Source: Candidatus Woesearchaeota archaeon (GTDB lineage Archaea; Nanobdellota; Nanobdellia; Woesearchaeales; ARS49). Taken from it: a DNA stretch of 64,000 nt. Under the pieces are notes generated by a model. It saw only the letters and a list, made by a program, of their open reading frames with translations, made no database searches and had not been told where the DNA came from. Shown in pieces: positions 1-7,754 of this stretch (position 1 is the stretch's first letter; each line of letters starts with the position of its first letter). Location: assembly GCA_016203225.1 (NCBI GenBank), contig JACQNC010000009.1:62001-126000 (forward strand). The letters are read 5' to 3'. Both the position numbers and the translations under genes were made by a program.

Positions 1-919
1 CGCCTGACTCTGTCGAACCACGGATTGCCTTCACGATCTCATTCAGGATGCGATGCGCTTCCTTGAGGTCGGCTCCTGCGAGCTTCATCTCGTCGTTGGC
101 CGCCTGGACATCCTTGTCTTCACCGTTGAAGAGTTCTTTCGAGGATTCCCAGTGCGTCTTTGCGGATGCTAGCTTGACGTCGAATTCCGCCTTCAAGTCA
201 GTGGCGACTGAGACATCGTAGCCCTTCCCTCCGAGGTGCGCGAGGATGCGATCGAGCTTCTCAGCCAGATGCTCCATGCGCTCGACGACGTTGCCGACGC
301 GCTTGTTGACTACATGGCCTGCGCCGCGCTTGAGCACGTGACGCGCGTCTTTCCACGCGTCCTGCAATTCCTTTGCCGCAGCACGCAATTCTTCGCGCGT
401 CGCGGTCTCGGGATCCAATGCTTCGACCGTTGCCTGCGCCTCGGTCATGTTCTCTATTGCGGCATCGATGTCTGCGAGGATCTCATCCTTGTCCTCGACT
501 TCGGATGCCTCGACCTTCTCCTTCAGGCCGTTCAACAGCTCGATGATCTTGTCGACAGATGCCAGGAGGAACTCCTGCTTATCGGCCAACGTCGCGCCGC
601 CGCTGTGCAGCTTGGCGCGTGCCTTCTGGAAGTCGCGCTTCGCTTCGCGGACATCCTTGCGCGCTTCCAACGCGCGCTTCTCTGCCTTGAGCAGCTTCTC
701 ACGCGCTTCCTTCATTCTGTCGCGCGGACCAGACCTATCATCAGTCCCATCAGTCCCGCCTTCAGACGCGGCGTCTACCTCGGTACCTGATTCGATTTCT
801 GTTTCATTTCCTGCATCATCGGAGCCGTCGTCCGAGCCCTCGTCCGCGAACACCGCGGGAATCGCGCTCATGACGAACAACGCCAACACCATCAGGACGC
901 TGAGTTGTTTCCAATCCAT
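1..919 (-). CDS. Secreted coiled-coil protein, C-terminus beyond window
   Basis: This gene is missing from the ORF track because it has no stop inside the window. Read from the ATG at 917-919 on the minus strand it stays open for 306 codons. Residues 1-25 form a signal peptide (MDWKQLSVLMVLALF...AVFA). An acidic Asp/Ser/Gly/Glu-rich linker of about 40 residues follows, then a long highly charged helical region (RDRMKEAREKLLKAEK and similar) typical of an extended coiled coil. A GGAGG ribosome binding site lies 7 bases before the ATG, so unlike most neighbours it has a leader. I do not recognise a family; it is probably an exported structural or surface-associated protein. Confidence 0.85.
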   Translation of the reverse strand, partial: MDWKQLSVLMVLALFVMSAIPAVFADEGSDDGSDDAGNETEIESGTEVDAASEGGTDGTDDRSGPRDRMKEAREKLLKAEKRALEARKDVREAKRDFQKARAKLHSGGATLADKQEFLLASVDKIIELLNGLKEKVEASEVEDKDEILADIDAAIENMTEAQATVEALDPETATREELRAAAKELQDAWKDARHVLKRGAGHVVNKRVGNVVERMEHLAEKLDRILAHLGGKGYDVSVATDLKAEFDVKLASAKTHWESSKELFNGEDKDVQAANDEMKLAGADLKEAHRILNEIVKAIRGSTESG

Positions 920-948
920 TTTTGTGCCTCCAGGGAGCATAAAGGCGG

Positions 949-962
949 GGGCGAAATCGCCC
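949..962 (-). other. Leader hairpin of the secreted coiled-coil gene
   Basis: The sequence GGGCGA-AA-TCGCCC is a perfect short inverted repeat between the presumed start site of transcription and the GGAGG site of the minus-strand gene starting at 919. With the TATA at 1035-1043 the leader would be about 90 bases, long for this genome. Confidence 0.35.
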
Positions 963-1034
963 ACCGCGTAGCCCTTGTTTGCGTGTGATGGCTGAGGGGG
1001 ACCTCACCATCAGGAACCTCTATGTCGATTGTTG

Positions 1035-1043
1035 CTTATAAAC
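1035..1043 (-). promoter_or_regulatory. TATA box of the secreted coiled-coil gene
   Basis: On the minus strand this reads GTTTATAAG. It is the best TATA-like site upstream of the gene starting at 919. The rest of the gap between the two divergent genes (about 1044-1181) shows only a second AT-rich stretch (CTATTTAAAG) and no gene. Confidence 0.45.
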
Positions 1044-1181
1044 AAACTTGCAGAATCCTTTCGGCTGAAGCTTTATTCATGCTCCCAATGCTTTAGAGAA
1101 CCTGAAAATTCCTATTTAAAGCAAGAAAGAGCGTTTTGCTCCTCCTTTTGTCACAAAACAAAGGGTTTCCGACGACAGTTA

Positions 1182-1189
1182 TTTATAAT
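1182..1189 (+). promoter_or_regulatory. TATA box of membrane winged-helix gene
   Basis: TTTATAAT centred about 27 bases before the ATG at 1213, the spacing seen for leaderless genes throughout this window. Confidence 0.7.
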
Positions 1190-1212
1190 ACCGAAGCGGG
1201 TTCAAAGCGGGG

Positions 1213-2010
1213 ATGGTCACCAAACATGCACTCGCAGCGTTTCTCGCATTCGTCCTGGCGAGTTCTCTCGTCCTAGGCGCGACGGTACACGGCACCATCT
1301 ACAACCTCGATCTCAACCCGGTAAAGAACGCGCGCGTGGAGATCGACACACAACCGCGCCAGGTCCTGATCGCGCCTGACGGAACATATGAATTCACGGT
1401 CCCGAAAGGGACGTACACTCTCACGGCGCGATTGATCCAGAACAAGACCATCACGGCTATCGCGAGCGAAGAGATGACTGTGCCCTCTGAAGGGACGTTC
1501 GTGCTCGACTTGATCATGTTCCCCGTGTTCGAGGAAGAGGACATACTGAATCTCACCGATGAGATCGATCCTGATGAGGCGCAATTGGCTAACGGCGATC
1601 TGACGCAAACGTACCTGCTTGGCGGAATCGGCATCCTCGTAATCCTGGGGCTAAGCTGGTATCTCTGGCACCGGAAGAAAAAGACGCATCATGCGAAAGC
1701 GACAGGGCCGGAACAAGAGTCAGCAGGAGAGACTCCGATCGAGGAACATCACGCCGAGACGCACCTCGAGGAACCTCACGCGCACGGTCCGAAAGAGAAG
1801 CCGGAGGAACTGCCTCAGACAGAGCGCGATGACGCAAAGACTGTTCTGGACATAATCCGGCAGCTTGGGGGTCGCACGACTCAGAAGGAGATCCGCAAAC
1901 TCACACCCTTGTCCGAGGCCAAGGTCTCACTCATCATCACGGAGCTCGAGCACAAAGGCCAGATCGAGAAGATCAAGAAAGGACGTGGCAACGTCATAGT
2001 TCTGAAATGA
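1213..2010 (+). CDS. Membrane-anchored winged-helix regulator with extracellular beta domain
   Basis: The 265-residue protein has a signal peptide (1-22), an extracytoplasmic domain of about 110 residues resembling carboxypeptidase-regulatory/PEGA beta-sandwich modules (GATVHGTIYNLDLNPVKNA), a transmembrane helix (about 133-152), a charged His/Glu-rich linker and a C-terminal winged helix (about 210-265) ending in a basic wing. This architecture is recurrent in archaea: the outside domain is thought to sense, the cytoplasmic wHTH to bind DNA. Its ATGA stop overlaps the acyltransferase gene, so the two are co-transcribed. The ligand and target genes cannot be read from sequence. Confidence 0.85.
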   Translation: MVTKHALAAFLAFVLASSLVLGATVHGTIYNLDLNPVKNARVEIDTQPRQVLIAPDGTYEFTVPKGTYTLTARLIQNKTITAIASEEMTVPSEGTFVLDLIMFPVFEEEDILNLTDEIDPDEAQLANGDLTQTYLLGGIGILVILGLSWYLWHRKKKTHHAKATGPEQESAGETPIEEHHAETHLEEPHAHGPKEKPEELPQTERDDAKTVLDIIRQLGGRTTQKEIRKLTPLSEAKVSLIITELEHKGQIEKIKKGRGNVIVLK

Positions 2011-2660
2011 GCACGACATACCATAGGGGACCTGGAGCGCAAGCGATCGCTCAAGATGCATCGAACGGCATGAAGCCGAGCCTATGCAAACTCATCGTCT
2101 CGCTCTTGGACTGTACCCTTGCGAAATCGATCGCGAGTTATGAAAATACCGAACGGCTGCCGTCAGGGCCGTACGTGCTGCTTCCGAAACACAGCTCCCA
2201 TCTCGACATCCTGCTGGAAGGAGCGATGTTGTACGGGAGCCAAGGCCGGCTAGGACATTACTTGATGAAACCCTCCTTGCCAAGGGCATTCCAATGGCTC
2301 GGAGGCATCTCCGTCTATCGCAGCAAGGATACGAACAGCCGACGCGCTCTGCTCGCGAACAACGAACAAGTGTTTGCCGAGGCGGGCCGGTTGCTTTCGA
2401 ACGGCGAGATCATAGTCATGCATCCTGAGGGCACACGCGTCTCAGGGGGCATGGGAGAGTTGCGCACCGGCGGGATCCGCATGCTAATCGAGATGCAGGA
2501 GACGATCGGGCCGGTCACGTTCGTTCCATTGGGCATAGAATATCGCGCATTGAGAGTCGCATTACGTGTGGGACGGCCGCGGACATACAGCCTGTTCTGG
2601 AACGACGATGCTGAGCGATTGAGGAAAGAGCTTGCTTTCCTGTCAGGGGTCGGATCCTAG
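2007..2660 (+). CDS. PlsC-type 1-acylglycerol-3-phosphate acyltransferase-like protein
   Basis: Glycerolipid acyltransferase (LPLAT/PlsC) fold of 217 residues. The catalytic HX4D motif is HSSHLD (H62, D67) and the phosphate-binding motif is PEGTR (140-144); both are intact. The family transfers acyl groups from acyl-CoA or acyl-ACP to lysophosphatidate, at the membrane. Archaeal core lipids are ether-linked isoprenoids, so the true substrate here is uncertain. It overlaps the upstream winged-helix gene by 4 bases, and its stop overlaps that of the convergent fatty-acid-hydroxylase-like gene, another lipid-modifying candidate. Confidence 0.8.
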   Translation: MSTTYHRGPGAQAIAQDASNGMKPSLCKLIVSLLDCTLAKSIASYENTERLPSGPYVLLPKHSSHLDILLEGAMLYGSQGRLGHYLMKPSLPRAFQWLGGISVYRSKDTNSRRALLANNEQVFAEAGRLLSNGEIIVMHPEGTRVSGGMGELRTGGIRMLIEMQETIGPVTFVPLGIEYRALRVALRVGRPRTYSLFWNDDAERLRKELAFLSGVGS

Positions 2661-3787
2661 GCTGCGTTCGAGCGTTTACCGATGCCGATCAATCTTAGCA
2701 AGCCCGGACGTTGCACGGCCGGCGGTATCTCGAATTTCTCGGCCTCGACTGAATTGGGGCAGAGCCAATATCCGGGGATCGCTTCGAGTTGGGCGACAGA
2801 ACTGTCCGCTTTGGTCCCCATCACGAAATCCATCAGGGGAAAGACTACGTTGAGGTTCAGGTACATTCCTATGTGGTGCAGGAAGTGATGGTTATCAAGG
2901 TACTTGAACGGCGGCAACCAACGCAGTACGCGCTCGCCGGTGCGCTTCAGCCACGAGAATGGCTTCTGGTACCAACGCAATGAAGCGCGGGATTCCCGCT
3001 CGCGTTGGAGCATCTCGGTCGTGACACTCTCCAGTAGCTCGTGTTCCGTGCCTTCCGCGATGGCGACGAGCGGTTTCCGGCTGGATGCGCGATTGATCGC
3101 GAGCTGTTCTTTGAGCCGCGCCACGACACCGTCGCTGAACGTGTAGTGCTGGTCTTTCGCGTCGATGTTCCGCTCGATGTTCGCTTGGACCTCTGCGCAG
3201 ATGTCGTCGAGCAACGGTTTTGAGAAGCGGAGTTTCTCATCAATCCTGCTGGAGTCGTCTTCGCTCATCAGACGTCGCGGCTGTCCCGGGACGTACGCGG
3301 CGCCGTATTGGATTCTGTCACCTAGCACGCGGTTGATCCCGAGGCGCTGCTTGCCGCTGACGTGCATGACGTGGTGGGCGCTTTCATAGAGTCCATAATA
3401 CAGCGCGGAGCCTGCGAGCGTCCCGAGCACGATCGCCGCATCCACGGGGCCGACACCGGACGTTCCTGCGTACGCTGCGTAGATCCGATCCAAGCCGACG
3501 CCGACCCCGATCGCGATGGCGTGGATCAGCGCGACGTCGTTTTTGGCGAAATGGAGAACGACATGTTCATTGGTCGCGTTCTGGTAATAATTCCATGGCG
3601 CGGCGTATCCTCGATGGTGGATGTCGGTATGGCCGCGTTTCGTGTTGTCGTTGACATAGGGCACGATTTCGCTCTTCTTGGGATGAAGGAGGTAGCGATG
3701 GATGAGCCATTCGACCGGCGAACCGATCGTGAGGCTTACGGCTGCTGCGCCCGTGAATAGCGTGATGAGTTCTGCGAGGTCTGTCAT
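2657..3787 (-). CDS. Fatty acid hydroxylase/sterol desaturase superfamily membrane protein
   Basis: I start this at MTDLAEL, whose ATG overlaps the stop of the upstream gene by 4 bases, giving 376 residues; the longer ORF is not needed. Histidine clusters of the di-iron membrane hydroxylase/desaturase superfamily are visible: HRYLLH (30-35), HTDIHH (53-58), a central SAHHVMH and a C-terminal NHHFLHH. Members insert oxygen or double bonds into lipid chains. A hydrophilic insert of about 150 residues lies between the two halves. It is the last gene of a three-gene operon with an NMD3-like module and a zinc-finger protein. Substrate unknown. Confidence 0.8.
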   Translation of the reverse strand: MTDLAELITLFTGAAAVSLTIGSPVEWLIHRYLLHPKKSEIVPYVNDNTKRGHTDIHHRGYAAPWNYYQNATNEHVVLHFAKNDVALIHAIAIGVGVGLDRIYAAYAGTSGVGPVDAAIVLGTLAGSALYYGLYESAHHVMHVSGKQRLGINRVLGDRIQYGAAYVPGQPRRLMSEDDSSRIDEKLRFSKPLLDDICAEVQANIERNIDAKDQHYTFSDGVVARLKEQLAINRASSRKPLVAIAEGTEHELLESVTTEMLQRERESRASLRWYQKPFSWLKRTGERVLRWLPPFKYLDNHHFLHHIGMYLNLNVVFPLMDFVMGTKADSSVAQLEAIPGYWLCPNSVEAEKFEIPPAVQRPGLLRLIGIGKRSNAA

Positions 3788-4230
3788 CTTATGAATCGGT
3801 CCAATTCGTGCAGCTTGAACATCTTCTTCTTTCCTGAATCGACATCCTGCGCGCGGATCTGGTTGCCGACGTGCAGGACTTTCCACGAGCCTTCGTCGGT
3901 CTTGATGATGTCGCCGACCTTGAACGGCAATTGCCTGAAAAGCACCGTGACGCGGTATAACAGCTTGCCGCTCATGCGATCCTGCGAATACAATCTCCTG
4001 CTCACCTCGTATTCGCCCGCGAAGCGCAGTTTTAGGCGTTTGCCGAGCGCCTGGAGATAATGTTGGTCAGTGAGATAGAGGTCATAGCCGTTCGTGACGA
4101 GCTTCTCCTTCGCGACCGTGGACTTGTTCTCGCGCTCGATCACATCATAGACCCAATCGTAGACCTCCTGCGAGACGTTGCGCAATTGCAGTATCCCCTC
4201 GAAGTATTCGGGGTGCCTGTCTTTCTTCAT
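3784..4230 (-). CDS. NMD3-like protein, C-terminal (non-zinc) module only
   Basis: The 148 residues match the part of archaeal NMD3 that follows its zinc fingers: an initial YFEGILQLRN segment, the DLYLTDQHYLQALGKRLK region, the YRVTVLFRQLPFKVGD segment and a small OB-like domain ending in KMFKLHELDRFI. NMD3 proteins act on the large ribosomal subunit. Canonical archaeal NMD3 begins with CxxC zinc motifs, which are absent here. The gene immediately upstream, overlapping by 4 bases, starts with a CxxC...CxxC finger, so the protein may be split into two chains. Family assignment is from memory of the motif pattern. Confidence 0.65.
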   Translation of the reverse strand: MKKDRHPEYFEGILQLRNVSQEVYDWVYDVIERENKSTVAKEKLVTNGYDLYLTDQHYLQALGKRLKLRFAGEYEVSRRLYSQDRMSGKLLYRVTVLFRQLPFKVGDIIKTDEGSWKVLHVGNQIRAQDVDSGKKKMFKLHELDRFIR

Positions 4231-4814
4231 CGCGCGCCGGCCAGCCGGTCCAGGACGTCCTTCAGTTCTGATGTCGTCATCAGCATTATGCGCGGGCGGC
4301 CCCGGCTTGGCCGCGTCAGTTCGTCGATGGCATGCTTGAGATGGACGTGCGTGATGGGCTGGGCCTTGAGGTCGGTTATGAGTTCAAGCAGGTCGCGGCG
4401 CTTGGACTTGGTGTCCTTGAGCAACACGTGGTCGAGTGCCTTGATGAGCTTCTCGCGCAATGACGCATCGTCCTCGGCGCCCGTCGCCCGCGAGATCTCC
4501 CCCGGCAGGTTGGTCGTCGTCCGGGGCGTCTTCTTCGGGTTCTTCAATTCCTTGACGACCTTGATGAACGCCTCTTTCTGGTTGGCGGTGAGGCTGCCGA
4601 ACCTCATGTACTGCGACTTGATGCTCCTCAGAAATTGGGATTGCTGGTAGAACTCGAGCGGGATGTCGAAGAACTTCGCCATCGTCTTGTTCGAGATAGG
4701 GCCTGAGATCTCCGCCAGCTGGCAGCTCGCGCAGATAGGGAACTGCTTCGCAGAGTACATGGGGACCATGTTTTTGCGGCATTTCACGCAACGTTGCTGA
4801 TAACGGACTGGCAT
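4227..4814 (-). CDS. Zinc-finger protein of unknown function, possible NMD3 partner
   Basis: I start this at MPVRYQQ, 26 bases from a TATA box, giving 195 residues. A four-cysteine finger (C9xxC12, C28xxC31) is followed by a mostly helical, basic region without a recognised domain. It opens a three-gene operon (zinc finger, NMD3 C-terminal module, hydroxylase-like protein), each junction overlapping by ATGA. The context suggests the finger could replace the missing N-terminus of NMD3; alternatively it is an unrelated ribosome or transcription factor. Confidence 0.7.
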   Translation of the reverse strand: MPVRYQQRCVKCRKNMVPMYSAKQFPICASCQLAEISGPISNKTMAKFFDIPLEFYQQSQFLRSIKSQYMRFGSLTANQKEAFIKVVKELKNPKKTPRTTTNLPGEISRATGAEDDASLREKLIKALDHVLLKDTKSKRRDLLELITDLKAQPITHVHLKHAIDELTRPSRGRPRIMLMTTSELKDVLDRLAGAR

Positions 4815-4836
4815 AAAGGTGATTTCCCGAAATACA

Positions 4837-4844
4837 TTTATAAA
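4837..4844. promoter_or_regulatory. Palindromic TATA shared by divergent operons
   Basis: TTTATAAA is its own reverse complement. It lies 26 bases from the minus-strand ATG at 4814 (leaderless) and about 38 bases from the plus-strand ATG at 4879 (short leader). No other TATA-like element is seen in the 64-base gap. Confidence 0.65.
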
Positions 4845-4878
4845 CCCATCGTGCGGTAATGTGCCTGAGGTGTTGGGT

Positions 4879-5718
4879 ATGGAAAAGACACAAGCTCCGA
4901 AGAAGTCCAAGAAAGGTCTGGTTATCGGCATCATCGTTCTCTTAGTGCTCGCAGGCGCGGGCTACGCGTTCTATGCTGTCACTGGTTCTTCTACAGTGAA
5001 GGCGCAAGTCCACGTCGAATCAGGCAGCGTCTCGGTCAATGGCGCTACTGCCGCAGGCACCGTGAAGCTCTCGGAAGGTGACGTGATCACGACCGGCAGC
5101 GATGGCAAAGCCACTGTCGTACTGTACGAGAGCACGCTGATCAGTCTTGAGCCCGACAGCCAAGTGACGCTTGACGAACTCACGAAGTCGCACCCGAAGG
5201 TGTCTCAGGAAGGCACCACGTGGACCATGTTCACCAAGCTCGCGGGCGCTGAGGCGTTCTCGGCCAAGGCAGGCAGCACAGTCGCTTCGGTGCGCGGCAC
5301 TGTATTCGAGCTTAGCGATGGTTTCATCATGACTGGCGAAGGCACAGTGACGTACAATATGGAGGGTCAGACATTCACCGTCAAGACCGGTCAGGTCGTC
5401 GAGGACGGCGTCGCGCGTGACGCGACACCCGAGGAGCTCGCCAGCATGACCGGCTTCATGAATCGTGCGGTCGGTGAGCTGAAGCACATGCGCCAGCTCG
5501 AGATCGACAAGCATCCCACCACTTACGCGATGGTGAAGTCGATGTACGGCGTCGACGACGCGTTCATCCAGAACAAGCTGGCAGAGGCCGACGCGGGGAT
5601 GTTCAACGTGGACGAGTTCGTGCTCAAGTCGCCGGTCCAGATGGACTCGGTCGATAAGATCGCGGACATCACGAAGACCATCCAGAAGGTCAATGAAGAC
5701 ATCGAAAGCATGCAGTAG
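4879..5718 (+). CDS. Membrane-anchored FecR-domain protein
   Basis: Starting at MEKTQAPKK gives 279 residues: a short lysine-rich N-terminus, one transmembrane helix (about 14-37) and a FecR-like domain (about 45-170), seen in the SGSVSVNG...LSEGDVITTGSDGKATVVL and VASVRGTVFEL segments. The rest is helical. FecR domains are extracytoplasmic signalling or scaffold modules, and in bacteria FecR proteins are often encoded next to CHASE2-cyclases. The stop codon directly abuts the start of the cyclase gene, so they are translated together. It is probably a regulator or partner of that cyclase. Confidence 0.85.
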   Translation: MEKTQAPKKSKKGLVIGIIVLLVLAGAGYAFYAVTGSSTVKAQVHVESGSVSVNGATAAGTVKLSEGDVITTGSDGKATVVLYESTLISLEPDSQVTLDELTKSHPKVSQEGTTWTMFTKLAGAEAFSAKAGSTVASVRGTVFELSDGFIMTGEGTVTYNMEGQTFTVKTGQVVEDGVARDATPEELASMTGFMNRAVGELKHMRQLEIDKHPTTYAMVKSMYGVDDAFIQNKLAEADAGMFNVDEFVLKSPVQMDSVDKIADITKTIQKVNEDIESMQ

Positions 5719-7581
5719 ATGGAAAAAGGCACCAAAGCCAGCGTTTTCGCTGGCGTCTTCCTTGTTTTTGCGTTGTTGATCCTCGCGGACGCGTTCGGTC
5801 ACATCCGCGGCGGGCTCTCCGATCGCCTCTATGGCGACCGGGCGCCGCTCGAGGACATCGTGATCGTCAAGATCGATGACGTGAGCATAAACAGGCTCGG
5901 CAGATGGCCCTGGGAGCGCAGCGTCCACGCACGCCTGCTCGAAAAGCTCAAGGATGCGCGGATAGTGGGCGTTGATGTCTCGTTCTTCGAGCCGAGCGCG
6001 AACGACATAGCTTTACGCACCGCCATTGAACGCATGCCGAATCTCGTGCTTGCCGCGGAGGTGCAGGAAGGCGTGCTTTACGCGCCGATCTTTGATGCGG
6101 CGTACGGCTACGTCAATCTCGTGACCGATACCGATGGGATCACGCGCAAGGTCAATCCTCGCCTCAGGGATGGCGTGGCTCCGTTCGCGTTCGAACTGTA
6201 CAAGCGCGGCTGGAACAAGGAAGCGATCCTTCCCGGAACGCAGCTCGCGATCAACTTCGTCAGCCGACCAGGGAGTTTCACCTCCTATCCTGCGCACGAC
6301 GTGCTCGCGAAGAATCTGAGTTTCAAGGACAAGTTCGTCCTGATCGGCGCTACGGCTCCTGATCTGCATGATGAGTACTTCGTCCCGACATCAGAAGGCA
6401 AGGCCATGCCCGGCGTCGAGATCCATGCCAACATCCTGCAGAACTTCATCCTGGATGAGTTTCTGACGCGCCAGGGCAAGACCGGCACGATCCTGCTTGT
6501 CGCACTTGTCGGGCTCTTGGGCATGTTCATCCTGTCTAGGATGCATGTCACGTTCGCCATCCCGACTGCGTTGGGCGCGGTAATATTGTACGGAATGATC
6601 GCGATTTTCGTGTTCAAACAGGCGCGGATCGTCCTTGACCTTTTCTACGCGCCTCTCGCGCTCGCGGTGTTCACCGGCACGGGCGTTGCGCTCAATTACT
6701 GGGAAGAGAAGAGGAGGTCCGCGTACCTCAAGGACGCGTTCGGCAAGTACGTCTCGAAGGAACTCCTGCAGGAATTGCTGACGGCAAAGCAGGAATTGAA
6801 GCTCGGTGGCGTGAAGCGCACCATCACCGTGTTCTTCTCGGACATCAGAGGGTTCACGGGCATCTCGGAATCGTTGTCTCCCGAACAGCTCACTGGCCTG
6901 CTGAATGAATACCTCACCGCGATGACCAGGATCATCCTCGCGCGCAGCGGCACGGTTGACAAGTTCATCGGCGACGCCATCATGGCGTTATGGAACGCTC
7001 CCTTGGAGCAGAGGCAGCACGCGTTGCTCGCATGCAGGGCTGCAGTCGAGCAGGTGAAGGCCTTGCGCGAACTGCAGAAACAGTGGGCCGCGCGGAAACT
7101 TCCGGTCATGACGATCGGGTGCGGCGTGCACACAGGTCCGGCGGTGATCGGCAACATGGGTTCCGAGGAACGGTTCGACTACACCGCGATCGGCGACACG
7201 GTCAACATCGCGTCACGGCTCGAGGGGCTCACGAAGGAGTACGGGACCAAGATAATCATCTCCGAGGACACGTACAAGCATGTCAAGGATGAGTTCGTAT
7301 GCAGGAAACTCGACGCCGTGCGCGTGAAAGGCCGCATGCACCCGATCATAATCTATGAATTGTGCGTCGAGCGCGATGACGATTTCCGTCTCAAGTTCGA
7401 GGCCGGGCTGCAGAAATACTTCGACCGCGATTTCGCTGAAGCAAAGAGAGAGTTCGGTGACGCGTTGAAACACCAGCCCACGAACGACTCGTGCAGGATC
7501 TTCATCGCGCGATCCGAGATGTACCTCAAGTATCCGCCCAGCGATGACTGGGATGGCGCGTTCGTTATGAATACGAAATAG
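5719..7581 (+). CDS. CHASE2-domain class III adenylate/guanylate cyclase
   Basis: The 620-residue protein has an N-terminal membrane helix, an extracellular CHASE2 sensor (about 30-255), three membrane helices (about 258-325) and a class III cyclase catalytic domain (about 365-545). All key residues are present: metal-binding D375 (FFSDIRGF) and D419 (FIGDAIMALW), K415, and the GDTVNIASR block (D493, N496, R500). The Lys/Asp pair favours ATP, making cAMP. A short TPR-like tail follows. It forms an operon with the FecR gene. Such sensors are common in bacteria and rare in archaea, so horizontal acquisition is likely. No cAMP receptor is visible in the window. Confidence 0.9.
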   Translation: MEKGTKASVFAGVFLVFALLILADAFGHIRGGLSDRLYGDRAPLEDIVIVKIDDVSINRLGRWPWERSVHARLLEKLKDARIVGVDVSFFEPSANDIALRTAIERMPNLVLAAEVQEGVLYAPIFDAAYGYVNLVTDTDGITRKVNPRLRDGVAPFAFELYKRGWNKEAILPGTQLAINFVSRPGSFTSYPAHDVLAKNLSFKDKFVLIGATAPDLHDEYFVPTSEGKAMPGVEIHANILQNFILDEFLTRQGKTGTILLVALVGLLGMFILSRMHVTFAIPTALGAVILYGMIAIFVFKQARIVLDLFYAPLALAVFTGTGVALNYWEEKRRSAYLKDAFGKYVSKELLQELLTAKQELKLGGVKRTITVFFSDIRGFTGISESLSPEQLTGLLNEYLTAMTRIILARSGTVDKFIGDAIMALWNAPLEQRQHALLACRAAVEQVKALRELQKQWAARKLPVMTIGCGVHTGPAVIGNMGSEERFDYTAIGDTVNIASRLEGLTKEYGTKIIISEDTYKHVKDEFVCRKLDAVRVKGRMHPIIIYELCVERDDDFRLKFEAGLQKYFDRDFAEAKREFGDALKHQPTNDSCRIFIARSEMYLKYPPSDDWDGAFVMNTK

Positions 7582-7666
7582 ACGTTCTACGTTCCCAAGC
7601 GTGAACTTCCCAGGCAGGTTTGTAGTGGCTTTACTGCAATCGAATCGATTGCGATGAAGCAACGTC
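7581..7666 (+). repeat. Candidate structured RNA element, copy A
   Basis: This is the first of three related intergenic elements. It contains TCCCAGGCAGGTTTG (7608-7622), identical to copy C, and TCGAATCGAT (7640-7649), identical to copy B. A hairpin forms between GCTTTA (7628-7633) and TGAAGC (7655-7660), with a perfect inner stem GCAATCG/CGATTGC. GACGTT (7581-7586) and AACGTC (7661-7666) can close it. It starts at the cyclase stop codon. Similarity may continue to about 7715. Confidence 0.5.
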
Positions 7667-7724
7667 AATCGTGACTGGGCGGAAATGCAAGGACTGCAAC
7701 GGAAGTCTGGCGGCAACAGTAAAG

Positions 7725-7732
7725 CTTTTAAG
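7725..7732 (+). promoter_or_regulatory. TATA-like element of the signal peptidase operon
   Basis: CTTTTAAG centred 26-27 bases before the ATG at 7755. This spacing supports starting the signal peptidase at 7755 rather than at the GTG at 7671. Confidence 0.5.
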
Positions 7733-7754
7733 AGCAGAGAAAGGACAAACAGGC

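Noticed and set aside
236-971. Plus-strand ORFs of 184 and 174 residues at the left end
   Set aside because: They are antisense shadows of the secreted coiled-coil gene on the minus strand, which has a signal peptide, ribosome binding site and consistent composition.
5020-5928. 302-residue minus-strand ORF
   Set aside because: Antisense to the FecR and cyclase genes; no motif and biased composition.
7671-7754. N-terminal extension of signal peptidase from the GTG at 7671
   Set aside because: It would start upstream of the TATA-like element and read through copy A's flank; the ATG at 7755 has proper spacing.
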